Source: Citrobacter freundii ATCC 8090 = MTCC 1658 = NBRC 12681
GTDB lineage: Bacteria > Pseudomonadota > Gammaproteobacteria > Enterobacterales > Enterobacteriaceae
Assembly (NCBI RefSeq): GCF_011064845.1
Contig: NZ_CP049015.1
Span: 620,001 to 684,000, forward strand
Direction of reading: 5' to 3'
DNA: 64,000 nt
Position numbers and translations under genes: made by a program. The stretch's first letter is position 1. Every line of letters begins with the position of its first letter. The notes under the pieces are model-generated. The model was given only the letters and a program-made list of their open reading frames with translations. It did no database searches and had not been told where the DNA came from. This document shows, one piece after another, positions 1 to 8,928 of the stretch.

Positions 1-1
1 C

Positions 2-1030
2 TTTACTCAGGATTTATTAGGCAGGAAGTGGAATATCGTGGTTGGTATCGCTTTCGGCTTTGTGCTGTATATTCTGACCTATGCCTATATCTCCGGTTCG
101 TCGGCGGTGATGGCGCAAACCGTGTTCAAATACAGCGGTGTGCGCTTTCCGGCGAATATCTCGGTGGTGATCGTCAGTATGCTGGTCGGTGCGATTGCCT
201 GGTACAGCTCCCTGCTGGTTGGACGCATCACTACCGTGCTGATTATCGGTAAGTTTGTGGCGTTCTTTGCCACGTTCTCCGGGCTGATTGGCCATATCGA
301 AGTGGCAAAACTCATCGACAGCGTGGCGGTGGCGTTGCCCAATTCGCAGTATCTGCCGTACATCCTGATGACGCTGCCGTTCTGTATTATCTCGTTTGGT
401 TTTCACGGTAACGTGCCGAGCCTGGTTAAACTGTATGGCACAAGCGGAGTCTCGAATATTACGCGTTCGATTATCATCGGTACGCTGTTTGCTCTGCTGC
501 TGTATATTTTCTGGCTGGGCGTGACGATGGGTAACATCAGCCGTTCCTCATTCCCGCCGATTATCGCCAAAGGCGGCAATATCGATGTGTTTGTCGAGGC
601 CATCAGCGGGCTGTTCACCAGCCGGTATATGGATCTGATCCTCACCTTTTTCGGCAACTTCGCGGTAGCCAGTTCCCTGCTGGCGGCGACGCTTGGCCTG
701 TTCGATTACATCGCCGACCTGTTTCACTTCCCGGACGACGGCATGGGCCGCCTGAAAACCGCGCTGGTGACCTACTTCCCGCCAGCCGCCGTGTGCTTCT
801 TCTTCCCGAACGGTTTTGTGCACGCGATTGGTTACGCCGGTCTGGCCTTTACCATCTGGAGTGTGATCCTGCCGCCGTTCCTGGTGAAAGCCGCGCGGAA
901 ACGTTTCCCAACCGCCAGCTATACCGCGCCCTGTAATAACACCGTGCTTAACCTGGTGATTGTCTGCGGAGCGGTTGTCTATCTGACGGTTGTTCTGGAC
1001 GTATTTGGTCTGCTGCCAACGTTTCGTTAG
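2..1030 (+). CDS. aromatic amino-acid permease (HAAAP family, Mtr/TnaB/TutB type), 5' truncated by window edge
   Basis: Inner-membrane proton-coupled carrier for tyrosine or tryptophan. The frame is open from base 2, so the true start lies upstream; 343 codons are visible of a family length near 400-415. Hydrophobic segments run through the whole product. The family signatures LYILTYAYIS, MTLPFCIISFGFHGNVPSL and NFAVASSLLAATLGLFDYIADLF are present, and the C-terminus GLLPTFR resembles Mtr and TnaB ends. The next gene, a pyridoxal kinase paralogue, starts only 11 bp downstream. In Citrobacter and Erwinia a permease of this family (TutB) sits next to tyrosine phenol-lyase, a PLP enzyme, so TutB is my best guess; TnaB or Mtr remain possible because the upstream gene is not visible. 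Confidence 0.85.
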   Translation, partial: FTQDLLGRKWNIVVGIAFGFVLYILTYAYISGSSAVMAQTVFKYSGVRFPANISVVIVSMLVGAIAWYSSLLVGRITTVLIIGKFVAFFATFSGLIGHIEVAKLIDSVAVALPNSQYLPYILMTLPFCIISFGFHGNVPSLVKLYGTSGVSNITRSIIIGTLFALLLYIFWLGVTMGNISRSSFPPIIAKGGNIDVFVEAISGLFTSRYMDLILTFFGNFAVASSLLAATLGLFDYIADLFHFPDDGMGRLKTALVTYFPPAAVCFFFPNGFVHAIGYAGLAFTIWSVILPPFLVKAARKRFPTASYTAPCNNTVLNLVIVCGAVVYLTVVLDVFGLLPTFR

Positions 1031-1041
1031 ACGGAGTCAAA

Positions 1042-1899
1042 ATGAAAAACGTGTTGTCTGTTCAGTCGTCGGTTGTTTATGGCTATGCCGGAAATAAAGC
1101 CGCTGTGTTGCCGATGCAGCTCTCGGGGATCGATGTCTGGCCGTTTTACACCGTACAGTTTTCCAACCACACCCAATATGGGATGTGGCAGGGCATGGCG
1201 ATGCCGCACGGCGAGCTGAGCGCGATCATCAGCGGGTTGGATGACCTGCAAAAGCTGGCGCAATGCGATGCCGTATTGTCTGGGTATCTTGGAGATAAAC
1301 GCCATTGTGAAGAGGTGAAGCACGCGGTCACCACCATTCGTCAGCGTAATCCGCAGGCGCTCTATTTTTGCGATCCGGTAATGGGCGACCCGCAAAAAGG
1401 CTGCATTGTCGCGCAGGGAGTGGAGTCATTTTTTGTCGATGACGCCATTCAGCTGGCCGACATGATGGGACCGAATCTCTATGAGCTGGGCGTGCTGACG
1501 GGCAGACAACTGCGTAGTTTTGACGAGGTGGTGGAAGCGGCGCGGCAGCTGGTGTCGTGGGGCGTAAAGAAGGTGCTGGTGAAGCATCTCGGCGACTGTT
1601 CGCGGGACAAACAGGCGTTTGAAATGCTGCTGGTGACGCCGGAACAGACGTTACACATTGCCCGGCCGCTGTATACCTTTGCCAAAATGCCGGTGGGCGT
1701 TGGGGATCTGATTTGCAGCGTGATGCTGGCCTCACTGCTCAATGGTTATGAGGACAAGCAGGCACTGGAGCGGACCACCAGTGTTGTTGACGCGGTAATG
1801 CGGCTGACGAAAGAACATGATTCGTATGAACTGCGGCTGATTGACGCGCGCCACCAGATTATGGACCCACAGGTTCGCTATCAGGCAACGGTGATCTGA
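1042..1899 (+). CDS. PdxY-like pyridoxal kinase paralogue
   Basis: ATP-dependent kinase (ribokinase superfamily) that phosphorylates pyridoxal to PLP in the salvage pathway. It has 285 aa (E. coli PdxY is about 287). Visible PdxY signatures: N-terminal SVQSSVVYGYAGNKAA, TVQFSNHTQYG, CDAVLSGYLG, CDPVMGDPQKGC, and the anion-hole/catalytic motif PVGVGDL near residue 222, where the family has GVGDxxS/T. The start is supported by a CGGAG Shine-Dalgarno seven bases upstream. It lies 11 bp after the aromatic permease and is probably co-transcribed. The divergence from canonical PdxY (GVGDLICSV instead of GVGDVTSGL) and the context suggest a dedicated second copy rather than the housekeeping pdxY, which in E. 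coli follows tyrS. Confidence 0.85.
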   Translation: MKNVLSVQSSVVYGYAGNKAAVLPMQLSGIDVWPFYTVQFSNHTQYGMWQGMAMPHGELSAIISGLDDLQKLAQCDAVLSGYLGDKRHCEEVKHAVTTIRQRNPQALYFCDPVMGDPQKGCIVAQGVESFFVDDAIQLADMMGPNLYELGVLTGRQLRSFDEVVEAARQLVSWGVKKVLVKHLGDCSRDKQAFEMLLVTPEQTLHIARPLYTFAKMPVGVGDLICSVMLASLLNGYEDKQALERTTSVVDAVMRLTKEHDSYELRLIDARHQIMDPQVRYQATVI

Positions 1900-2035
1900 C
1901 GCCGCAAGGGGGCTCTGTGTTTCTGACATTGCTGAGGTTTCAGCATCCGCTGGTCTACCGTTTTGCGTGGCTTCGTATTTGGGTTGTGATGTTAAGAGCG
2001 TGCGGACTGCGTAAGAGAAAGGGGTGAACATTTTA

Positions 2036-2152
2036 CGCTGCTGCCGGATGCGGCTAGCGCCTTATCCGGCCTACAAATGAGCGTGAAACGCAGGCCTACA
2101 AATGAATGCGAAACGTAGGCCTGATAAGCGAAGCGCCATCAGGCATAAGTGC
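2036..2152. repeat. REP/BIME cluster
   Basis: Several GCCGGATGCGG / CCTTATCCGGCCTAC-type palindromic units occur in alternating orientation, separated by short linkers that repeat ACAAATGA-GCG-GAAACG twice. This is the typical extragenic palindromic repeat of enteric bacteria, here between the pdxY-like gene and the end of the leftward lactate-permease region. Its right end overlaps the stop codon of the small ORF at 2139. Confidence 0.85.
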
Positions 2153-2345
2153 CCAGTATTACACGCGGAAGTAGCGTGGTGGAATCAACGCGGAAAAGGC
2201 GTCGAACTTCTTCACCATCTTTTTCCAGAACAACATAACAACAATCCTCGATTTGAAACATCGGCGCTATTTTAGTCAGCGCCGACAAATCGTAAAGTCT
2301 GTCGCCTCGTTCCGTTCCCGGGGAGGTGTAAACCTTTTTGGTCAC
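2139..2345 (-). CDS. small hypothetical protein downstream of lactate permease
   Basis: A 68-codon ORF from a GTG start with no convincing Shine-Dalgarno. The same frame is open upstream to the TAA of the permease gene (2394), giving 84 sense codons in frame with, and directly after, that gene. The predicted sequence is soluble and mixed in composition, with a pair of adjacent cysteines (IEDCCYVV) and no membrane segment or recognised domain. It could be a real gene using a rare start, a remnant of a longer protein, or chance. I do not recognise it; its stop falls inside the REP cluster. Confidence 0.35.
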   Translation of the reverse strand: MTKKVYTSPGTERGDRLYDLSALTKIAPMFQIEDCCYVVLEKDGEEVRRLFRVDSTTLLPRVILGTYA

Positions 2346-2393
2346 CGCGTCGTCAAATACGGTTGCCGCAAATTTGACGGGGTTGACAATGGC

Positions 2394-3968
2394 TTACGCC
2401 ATAAACCAGTAATAAAAGAGGCCAACCTTTAAGCCGAGGATCACGATATAGGCGCAGCAGTATTTCATGGTGCCAGACATGATCTGGTTGGCCTGACCGT
2501 CCATTTTTGTGGCGGATACCGCGATGGCGATGCTTTGCGGCGAAATCATTTTCCCGCCCGTTGCGCCAGAAGTGTTGGCCGCCGCCAGCCAGTTGGGATC
2601 GATATGCAGTTTGCTGGCGGCAATGGTTTGCAGTTTTCCGAACAAAATGTTCGAGTTGGTATCGCTGCCGGTAACGAACGTGCCCAGCGCGCCAATCACC
2701 GGGGCGAGGAAGACGTACGAGCTGCCGGTCAGATCGACAATTGATTGTGCCAGCGTGGAGATAATCCCGCTGAGATCCATCACCGTGGCCAGCGCGACAA
2801 TCGCCATAATTGCGACGATAGAGTTTTTAAGCTGGAAAATCGTTTTGATAAATACTTCCAGCATCCCGCGTGCGGACGCTCCCTGAATAAAACCACCGAT
2901 AATGGTCGCAAAGATGATCAGCATCCCTGGCGTGGTCACCCATTCAACTTTCAACGCCATCGTTTTGCCGTCAGCCAACGTGAAATGTAGCACCGAGGCC
3001 AGTTGTGAGGCTGCGCCTTTTATCGTCGGGAACAGCGGCGAACACATCAGGATAAACACAAAAATAAACAGATAAATAGAGCCAACTCGGAACAACACTT
3101 TTGCCGAGCGCGGCGTGGTTTCGCGGGTATGGCTGACTTCAATTCGCCACTCGGGATCGGTTTTCCCTTTGCGCAGACGGCTAACCATCGCCACGGCAAA
3201 CAGGCTGACCAGGCTACCGGCAAAGGCGGGTAATTCAGCACCGAGATGAATAGCGACAAAATACTGCGGAACCAGTGTGGTAATACCGCAAATCAACGTG
3301 ATCAGAAATACGCCGCGAATGGCTTTCAGGCCGCCGCCAATAATGCAGACAATCACAAACGGCAGCAGGATATTAAACAGCGCGAGCTGCAGAATAATGG
3401 TTCCGCCTAAGGTATAAACCGGCAGGTTAACCTGTTCCGCCAGAATAGAAACCGGGATCCCGACCGCGCCGAATGCAGTGGGAACGGTATTTGCCACCAG
3501 AGAGGCAATCGCCGCCTTCAGCGGATTGAAACCCAGTGCGATAAGAATACCGATCGGAATGGCGACCGCTGTACCATAACCCGCCGCGGCTTCAAGAAAT
3601 CCACCAAAGCACCATGAAATCAGCAGCACCTGAATACGCTTATCTTCGCTTATACTGGCGAGAATATCGCGCAGAATATCCAGCGCTTTGGTCGCCTGCA
3701 TGACGTTATAACTGAAGATAGCGCCGAGGATCACGATCACAATCGGCCATAATCCCTTCAGCGCGCCATAGCCTATCGCGGCTTTTAGATTTTGTACGGG
3801 CATTTCCCAGAATATTGCCGATAGTGCAGCGGTGAATACCAAAGAGATCAGTACTGAATAATGGATGGGCATTTTCAATTTCAATATTAAAAATACCATC
3901 AGTAGTAACGGAGAGAGTGCCAGGGCAAACATAAAATATTCGTTCATTGCTATTCCCAATTGGTTCAT
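2394..3968 (-). CDS. L-lactate permease (LctP/LldP family)
   Basis: Inner-membrane lactate (possibly glycolate) uptake carrier of the LctP family, 524 aa compared with about 551-560 for E. coli LldP and GlcA. Roughly a dozen hydrophobic helices are seen. Family-like motifs include FGGFLEAAAGYGTAVAIP near residue 120 and VTGSDTNSNILFG near 432. An alternative start at 3947 (MNEYFMF...) has GGGA just upstream and may be the true one; the outer ATG has AGG five bases away. It is divergent from lutABC across a 560-bp regulatory region, so it very probably imports the lactate that LutABC oxidises. It is not the lldPRD locus: no lldR or lldD is beside it. Confidence 0.88.
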   Translation of the reverse strand: MNQLGIAMNEYFMFALALSPLLLMVFLILKLKMPIHYSVLISLVFTAALSAIFWEMPVQNLKAAIGYGALKGLWPIVIVILGAIFSYNVMQATKALDILRDILASISEDKRIQVLLISWCFGGFLEAAAGYGTAVAIPIGILIALGFNPLKAAIASLVANTVPTAFGAVGIPVSILAEQVNLPVYTLGGTIILQLALFNILLPFVIVCIIGGGLKAIRGVFLITLICGITTLVPQYFVAIHLGAELPAFAGSLVSLFAVAMVSRLRKGKTDPEWRIEVSHTRETTPRSAKVLFRVGSIYLFIFVFILMCSPLFPTIKGAASQLASVLHFTLADGKTMALKVEWVTTPGMLIIFATIIGGFIQGASARGMLEVFIKTIFQLKNSIVAIMAIVALATVMDLSGIISTLAQSIVDLTGSSYVFLAPVIGALGTFVTGSDTNSNILFGKLQTIAASKLHIDPNWLAAANTSGATGGKMISPQSIAIAVSATKMDGQANQIMSGTMKYCCAYIVILGLKVGLFYYWFMA

Positions 3969-4420
3969 TAAACCTGATTTATATTTATGGTGGGGAGGCT
4001 ACATTGCTGTTCTAATAAAGTATGCAAACTGAATCGCTTCAGTGAATAAAGTAATTATGATTTATAGTTTTGTAACTATTGTAATCTTTTAATTAAAATC
4101 CAATGCCAGGTAAATATACTTAAGTGCCGATTAAATACCTATAAGTAGTTATTTAATAAACTTTTTAATAATGGTAGTGACAACAGTGGTAATCACCTGA
4201 AACTGTTTTCTAAGGTGTTAATAACGCTGTGGTTTCCAATATAAAAATGTGAGCGAGGCCGAAATAAATAAACCAGGGTATTGCATGTGCGAGTCGATTA
4301 GGGGATTATTTGGTTTTGTCATACAAATGAAAATACAGACATTTGCGATTGTCCTGATATAAGAAGAGGAGAGTCGTCATCAAAGGAAAACGATCAGAGC
4401 ATCACCATGAACCCAGGTAT

Positions 4421-4431
4421 TGGTAAAACCA
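4421..4431. promoter_or_regulatory. TGGT-N3-ACCA element, FadR/PdhR/LldR-type operator candidate
   Basis: TGGTAAAACCA is an inverted repeat with a 3-bp spacer, the form bound by FadR-subfamily GntR regulators such as PdhR, GlcC and LldR, all concerned with pyruvate, glycolate or lactate. It lies about 100 bp upstream of lutA. Assignment to a specific regulator is inference. Confidence 0.4.
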
Positions 4432-4473
4432 GCAAACAGAAAAACTGGGCATGAAATACGAATGAACATTTGT

Positions 4474-4491
4474 TTGATATCGCGATATCAA
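4474..4491. promoter_or_regulatory. 18-bp perfect palindrome upstream of lutA
   Basis: TTGATATCGCGATATCAA is a perfect inverted repeat with no spacer, ending 37 bp before the GTG start of lutA. Its position suits an operator over the promoter or early leader. I do not know a regulator with this exact consensus. Confidence 0.5.
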
Positions 4492-4528
4492 GCGCAATAA
4501 ACAGAAATGAAGCAATGGAGTAGTTATT

Positions 4529-5248
4529 GTGAATGTAAATTTCTTTGTTACCTGTATTGGTGACGCACTGAAATCACGGATGGCACGAGACTCCGTATTG
4601 CTGCTGGAAAAACTGGGTTGTCGCGTTAATTTCCCCGAGAAGCAAGGGTGTTGCGGTCAGCCAGCCATCAACAGCGGTTACATCAAAGAGGCGATCCCCG
4701 GGATGAAAAACCTGATCGCCGCCCTGGAAGACAACGACGATCCGATTATCTCCCCGGCAGGCTCCTGCACCTACGCGGTAAAAAGCTACCCGACGTATCT
4801 GGCGGATGAGCCTGAATGGGCGCTGCGCGCCGAGAAGGTTGCCGGACGTATGCAGGATCTCACCTCTTTTATCGTCAACAAACTGGGTGTGGTGGACGTG
4901 GGTGCCAGCCTGCAGGGCCGCGCTGTGTATCACCCTTCCTGTAGCCTGACCCGCAAACTGGGGGTGAAGGAAGAGCCGCTCACGCTGCTGAAAAACGTGC
5001 GCGGACTGGAGCTGTTGACGTTTGCCGATCAGGACACCTGCTGCGGCTTTGGCGGGACGTTCTCGGTCAAGATGGCCGAGATCTCCGGCGAGATGGTGAA
5101 AGAGAAAGTTTTACATCTGATGGATGCGAAGCCGGAGTTTTTGATCGGCGCTGACTTCAGCTGCCTGTTGAACATTGGCGGCCGACTGCAACGCGAAGGC
5201 CAGCCGGTCAAAGTGATGCATATTGCTGAAGTGCTGATGAGCCGCTGA
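4529..5248 (+). CDS. ykgE: LutA/YkgE, CCG-domain subunit of L-lactate oxidation complex
   Basis: Cysteine-rich subunit of the iron-sulfur LutABC complex, which oxidises L-lactate to pyruvate and feeds electrons to the quinone pool. It has 239 aa. Two cysteine-rich (CCG) repeats are visible: QGCCGQP near residue 41 with PAGSC near 78, and HPSCSLT near 131 with DTCCGFGG near 170. These ligate a non-standard Fe-S cluster in related heterodisulfide-reductase-like proteins. The start is GTG, chosen because GGAG lies eight bases upstream. It is the first gene of a three-gene operon, with lutB 10 bp downstream. Confidence 0.92.
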   Translation: MNVNFFVTCIGDALKSRMARDSVLLLEKLGCRVNFPEKQGCCGQPAINSGYIKEAIPGMKNLIAALEDNDDPIISPAGSCTYAVKSYPTYLADEPEWALRAEKVAGRMQDLTSFIVNKLGVVDVGASLQGRAVYHPSCSLTRKLGVKEEPLTLLKNVRGLELLTFADQDTCCGFGGTFSVKMAEISGEMVKEKVLHLMDAKPEFLIGADFSCLLNIGGRLQREGQPVKVMHIAEVLMSR

Positions 5249-5258
5249 GGGGAAAGAG

Positions 5259-6686
5259 ATGTCGATAAAAACCAGCGATGTAGAATTTAAACTGCGCATT
5301 CGTCAGCAGATCGAAGATCCGATCATGCGCAAAGCCGTGGCCAACGCGCAGGAGCGTATTGGTGCGAATCGGCAGAAAATGGTTGATGAGCTAGGCCACT
5401 GGGAAGACTGGCGTGATCGTGCCAGCCAGATCCGCGATCACGTTCTGAGCAACCTCGATGCTTACCTGTATCAACTCTCCGAGAAAGTGACGGAAAACGG
5501 CGGGCACGTCTATTTCGCCAAAACCAAAGAAGACGCCACCCGCTACATTTTGCAGGTTGCGCAGAGTAAAAATGCGAAGAAGGTGGTGAAGTCCAAGTCG
5601 ATGGTGACCGAAGAGATCGGTGTCAACCATGTGCTGCAGGATGCCGGAATTCAGGTGATCGAAACCGATCTCGGCGAATATATCCTGCAGTTGGATCAGG
5701 ATCCGCCTTCGCATGTCGTGGTCCCGGCTATTCATAAAGATCGCTACCAGATCCGCCGCGTGCTGAACGAACGTCTGGGCTACGACGGCCCGGAAACCCC
5801 GGAAGCCATGACCTTGTTCATTCGCCAAAAGATCCGCGAGGATTTCCTCAGTGCCGAAATCGGTATTACCGGCTGTAACTTTGCCGTGGCGGAAACCGGC
5901 TCTGTTTGCCTGGTGACCAACGAAGGCAACGCGCGCATGTGTACCACGCTGCCGAAAACGCACATTGCGGTGATGGGCATGGAGCGTATCGCGCCGACCT
6001 TTGCCGAGGTGGATGTGCTGATCACCATGCTGGCGCGCAGCGCTGTGGGCGCACGTCTGACGGGCTACAACACCTGGCTGACCGGCCCACGCGAGGCGGA
6101 TAACGTCGACGGCCCGGAAGAGTTCCATCTGGTGATTGTCGATAACGGCCGCTCGCAGGTGCTGGGCTCAGAGTTTCGCGATGTGCTGCGCTGCATCCGC
6201 TGCGGGGCTTGTATGAACACCTGCCCGGCGTACCGCCACATTGGCGGACACGGTTATGGTTCTATCTATCCCGGCCCTATCGGCGCGGTGATCTCTCCGC
6301 TGCTCGGCGGCTATAAAGATTTTAAAGATCTGCCATACGCCTGTTCATTATGCACGGCCTGTGACAGCGTTTGTCCGGTTAAGATTCCGCTGTCAAAACT
6401 GATCCTGCGTCATCGCCGGGTGATGGCCGAGGAGGGCATAACGCCGAAAGCCGAGCGACGGGCGATCAAAATGTTCGCCTACGCCAATAGCCATCCGGGG
6501 CTGTGGAAAGTCGGGATGATGGCGGGCGCACATGCGGCGAGCTGGTTTATCAATGGTGGCAAAACGCCGCTCAAGGTTGGCGCGATTGGTGACTGGATGG
6601 AGGCGCGCGATCTGCCTGATGCCGACGGCGAGAGCTTCCGTAGCTGGTTTAAGAAACATCAGGCGCAGGAGAAAAAGAATGGATAA
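5259..6686 (+). CDS. ykgF: LutB/YkgF, ferredoxin-like subunit of L-lactate oxidation complex
   Basis: 475-aa iron-sulfur subunit of LutABC. The N-terminal two thirds form the LUD (lactate utilisation) domain, with GITGCNFAVAETGSV near residue 203. Two ferredoxin-type [4Fe-4S] motifs follow: CxxCxxCxxxCP at about 312-323 (CIRCGACMNTCP) and another at about 362-373 (CSLCTACDSVCP). The length agrees with E. coli YkgF. A GGGGAAAGAG ribosome site precedes the ATG. The 3' end overlaps lutC by 8 bp, indicating translational coupling. Confidence 0.93.
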   Translation: MSIKTSDVEFKLRIRQQIEDPIMRKAVANAQERIGANRQKMVDELGHWEDWRDRASQIRDHVLSNLDAYLYQLSEKVTENGGHVYFAKTKEDATRYILQVAQSKNAKKVVKSKSMVTEEIGVNHVLQDAGIQVIETDLGEYILQLDQDPPSHVVVPAIHKDRYQIRRVLNERLGYDGPETPEAMTLFIRQKIREDFLSAEIGITGCNFAVAETGSVCLVTNEGNARMCTTLPKTHIAVMGMERIAPTFAEVDVLITMLARSAVGARLTGYNTWLTGPREADNVDGPEEFHLVIVDNGRSQVLGSEFRDVLRCIRCGACMNTCPAYRHIGGHGYGSIYPGPIGAVISPLLGGYKDFKDLPYACSLCTACDSVCPVKIPLSKLILRHRRVMAEEGITPKAERRAIKMFAYANSHPGLWKVGMMAGAHAASWFINGGKTPLKVGAIGDWMEARDLPDADGESFRSWFKKHQAQEKKNG

Positions 6687-7374
6687 CCGTACCGCGTTTT
6701 TAAATACCATCGCCCAGGCGCTGGGTCGCCCGCTGCGCTTCGAACCGCAAGCGGATGTCGCGCCGGTTAACAACTATGCTAACGAGCGCCTGACCGAACT
6801 TAGCCCGCAGCAGCGCTGCGATGCGTTTGTCCAGTTTGCCAGTGAAGTGATGCTGGCTCGCTGTGAGCTGACTCGCGAAGATCAGGCCGCAGACGCGGCG
6901 CTCCGTCTGTGCGAAGAATTGGGTCAGCAGCCGGTGGTGCTGAGCGGCGACAGCCGGCTGGCGGCACTGGGCATTACCGAACGCTTGCAACAGGAATGCA
7001 ACGCCGTGGTCTGGGATCCGGCGCGTGGCAGTGAAAATATTACCCAGGCCGAAAAGGCGAAAGTGGGCGTGGTGTATGCCGAGTATGGCCTGACCGAGTC
7101 CGGCGGCGTGGTGCTGTTTTCCGCGCCGGAGCGCGGGCGTTCCCTGAGCCTGTTGCCGGAATCCTCAATTTTCGTGCTGCGTAAAAGCACTATCCTGCCG
7201 CGCGTGGCGCAACTGGCAGAAAAACTGCATCAGAAGGCGCAGGCCGGTGAGCGTATGCCATCGTGCATTAACATCATTAGTGGGCCCAGCTCGACGGCGG
7301 ATATTGAGCTTATCAAGGTGGTTGGAGTGCATGGCCCGGTGAAGGCGGTGTATCTGATTATTGAGGATTGTTGA
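6679..7374 (+). CDS. ykgG: LutC/YkgG, LUD-domain subunit of L-lactate oxidation complex
   Basis: 231-aa third subunit of the L-lactate oxidation complex, a stand-alone LUD domain (DUF162). The motif YGLTESGGVVLFS near residue 136 and the C-terminal GPSSTADIELIKVVGVHGP are characteristic of the family. I chose the ATG at 6679 (GGAG in CAGGAGAAAAAGA upstream) instead of a longer in-frame start inside lutB. It overlaps lutB by 8 bp. It is the last gene of the operon, followed by a strong hairpin and the convergent gntP. Confidence 0.92.
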   Translation: MDNRTAFLNTIAQALGRPLRFEPQADVAPVNNYANERLTELSPQQRCDAFVQFASEVMLARCELTREDQAADAALRLCEELGQQPVVLSGDSRLAALGITERLQQECNAVVWDPARGSENITQAEKAKVGVVYAEYGLTESGGVVLFSAPERGRSLSLLPESSIFVLRKSTILPRVAQLAEKLHQKAQAGERMPSCINIISGPSSTADIELIKVVGVHGPVKAVYLIIEDC

Positions 7375-7388
7375 GGCAGGATGGATAA

Positions 7389-7415
7389 CCGCTCTGGCGC
7401 TGCGGACCAGAGCGG
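7389..7415. terminator. hairpin between convergent lutC and gntP
   Basis: A 9-bp perfect stem, CCGCTCTGG / CCAGAGCGG, with a 9-nt loop lies in the 49-bp gap between two converging genes. It has no real U-tract on either side, so it may act as a bidirectional stabilising hairpin or a Rho-assisted end. Confidence 0.55.
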
Positions 7416-7423
7416 TATCGACG

Positions 7424-8767
7424 TTATGCAATCATGCTGATGATCAATACGATAATCAGGCCAACCACGGAGTTCACCAGCTCCAGCAGACCCCAGGTTT
7501 TCAGCGTATCCTTCACCGACAGGTCAAAGTAGCCTTTGAACAGCCAGAACGAGGCATCGTTGATATGGGTCAGGGTGTTGGAGCCCGCCGCCGTTGCCAG
7601 TACCAGTAACGCCGGATCGACGCCCACCAGTTGACCGGTTGCCGGGTCGAGAATGGCGGCGCTAATAATCCCTGCAGCCGTCATGGCGGAGACCACGCCC
7701 TGACCGGTTGCCAGACGAATCAGCACGGTTATCAACCACGCCATGATGTACGGAGAGATATTGCCGTGTGACATCAGCATGCCGATGGTATCGCCAATGC
7801 CGGTATCAATAATGGTCTGCTTCAGTACACCGCCCGCGCCGATGATCAGGATCACCATGGCGATGCTTTTCACCGCGTTTTCAAAGGCATTCATCACCCA
7901 CTGCATGTCGTGACCACGCGCGGTACCAAACAGCACGAAGGCGACAACCATAGCGATAAACATTGCAATCGGTGAAGAGCCTAAGAAGTTGACCACTTCC
8001 CACGCCTGCGTCCCTTTCACCAGCCAGATGTTGGCTATGGTGGTGGAGATCATGATGATCGCCGGGATCAGCGGCACCAGGATAGAAACACCGAAGGATG
8101 GCAGGTTATTCTGGTCAACCGGTACGTCGGCCTTCATGAATGACGGCGTTGGGCGATCGAGGTTGCCGAGGAACTTCGGCAGGATAAGCCCGGCGCAGAT
8201 CACGCTCGGAATGGTCACCAGAATACCGTAGATGTAGACCATGCCCATGTCCGCGCCGTAGGCGTTAACCAGCGCCACCGGACCCGGCTGTGGTGGGAAC
8301 AGCGAGTGGGCGGTGGTGGCGGCGGCAACGGCAGGAATCGCCAGCTTGAGGAACGGGATCTTCGCTTCTGCTGCAATGACGATCACCAGCGGCGCCAGCA
8401 TAATAAATGCCACTTCATAGAACATCGCCAGGCCGAAGATCAGACCAATAATGATTACCGACAGCTGCACATAGCGCAGGCCGAGGCGCGCCAGCAGCGT
8501 ATGGGCAATCTGATGCGCCGCCCCGGAATCAACCATCAGCTTACCGATGACCGCCCCGAATACCACGATAATCGCCAGTTCACCCAGCGTGCTGCCAAAG
8601 CCGGATTTCATGGTGTGCAGCAGCTCCATTAAATCCATACCCGCCAGCATACCGACCGAGAGCGCCGCCAGCAGCAGGGCGACCATCGAGTTTATTTTGA
8701 ATCTTAGATTGAGCACCAGCATCAGACCGATGCCGAATACGACCCACAGAATATTGAGAACGTGCAT
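7424..8767 (-). CDS. gntP: GntP, fructuronate/gluconate permease
   Basis: Inner-membrane proton symporter of the Gnt family. In E. coli GntP physiologically takes up D-fructuronate and also gluconate. The product is 447 aa, the same as E. coli GntP, with about 12-14 hydrophobic helices and the Gnt-family motifs [16 protein letters not shown] and [18 protein letters not shown]. It is divergent from uxuA across a 259-bp region with two UxuR/ExuR-like operators, matching the E. coli arrangement. It supplies the substrate for UxuB and UxuA. Confidence 0.95.
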   Translation of the reverse strand: MHVLNILWVVFGIGLMLVLNLRFKINSMVALLLAALSVGMLAGMDLMELLHTMKSGFGSTLGELAIIVVFGAVIGKLMVDSGAAHQIAHTLLARLGLRYVQLSVIIIGLIFGLAMFYEVAFIMLAPLVIVIAAEAKIPFLKLAIPAVAAATTAHSLFPPQPGPVALVNAYGADMGMVYIYGILVTIPSVICAGLILPKFLGNLDRPTPSFMKADVPVDQNNLPSFGVSILVPLIPAIIMISTTIANIWLVKGTQAWEVVNFLGSSPIAMFIAMVVAFVLFGTARGHDMQWVMNAFENAVKSIAMVILIIGAGGVLKQTIIDTGIGDTIGMLMSHGNISPYIMAWLITVLIRLATGQGVVSAMTAAGIISAAILDPATGQLVGVDPALLVLATAAGSNTLTHINDASFWLFKGYFDLSVKDTLKTWGLLELVNSVVGLIIVLIISMIA

Positions 8768-8825
8768 ATAACGTCTACCTTTATTGGTTGAACTATTATG
8801 ATTTTGGTTGAGATGTTACATATAT

Positions 8826-8835
8826 TGGTTAACCA
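8826..8835. promoter_or_regulatory. UxuR/ExuR-type operator, gntP-proximal
   Basis: TGGTTAACCA, a perfect 10-bp palindrome within ATTGGTTAACCATT, matches the core of the known UxuR/ExuR consensus (ATTGGTATACCAAT form). It lies 58 bp upstream of the gntP start and probably mediates induction of gntP by fructuronate. Confidence 0.6.
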
Positions 8836-8928
8836 TTGATGCGATGAATGTCACATTGCGTTACATGTTTACATTATTACTGAGCAACAGGGCCGTAAAA
8901 TGGCGATCTCAATAGAATAAATCGTGAT

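Larger units (their letters stand above)
3969..4528. promoter_or_regulatory. divergent control region between lactate permease and lutABC
   Basis: 560 bp with no supported gene, very AT-rich in the left two thirds. It must hold the promoters of both the leftward permease and the rightward lutABC operon. Two symmetric elements near the lut side are listed separately (4421-4431 and 4474-4491). No regulator gene is encoded beside it, so the transcription factor acts from elsewhere. Confidence 0.6.

Noticed and set aside
1732..2031. 99-codon ORF on the minus strand over the end of the pdxY-like gene
   Set aside because: It overlaps a conserved gene in antisense and has no recognisable domain or ribosome site.
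5391..6128. 245-codon ORF opposite lutB
   Set aside because: Antisense shadow of a conserved Fe-S protein, with no ribosome site.
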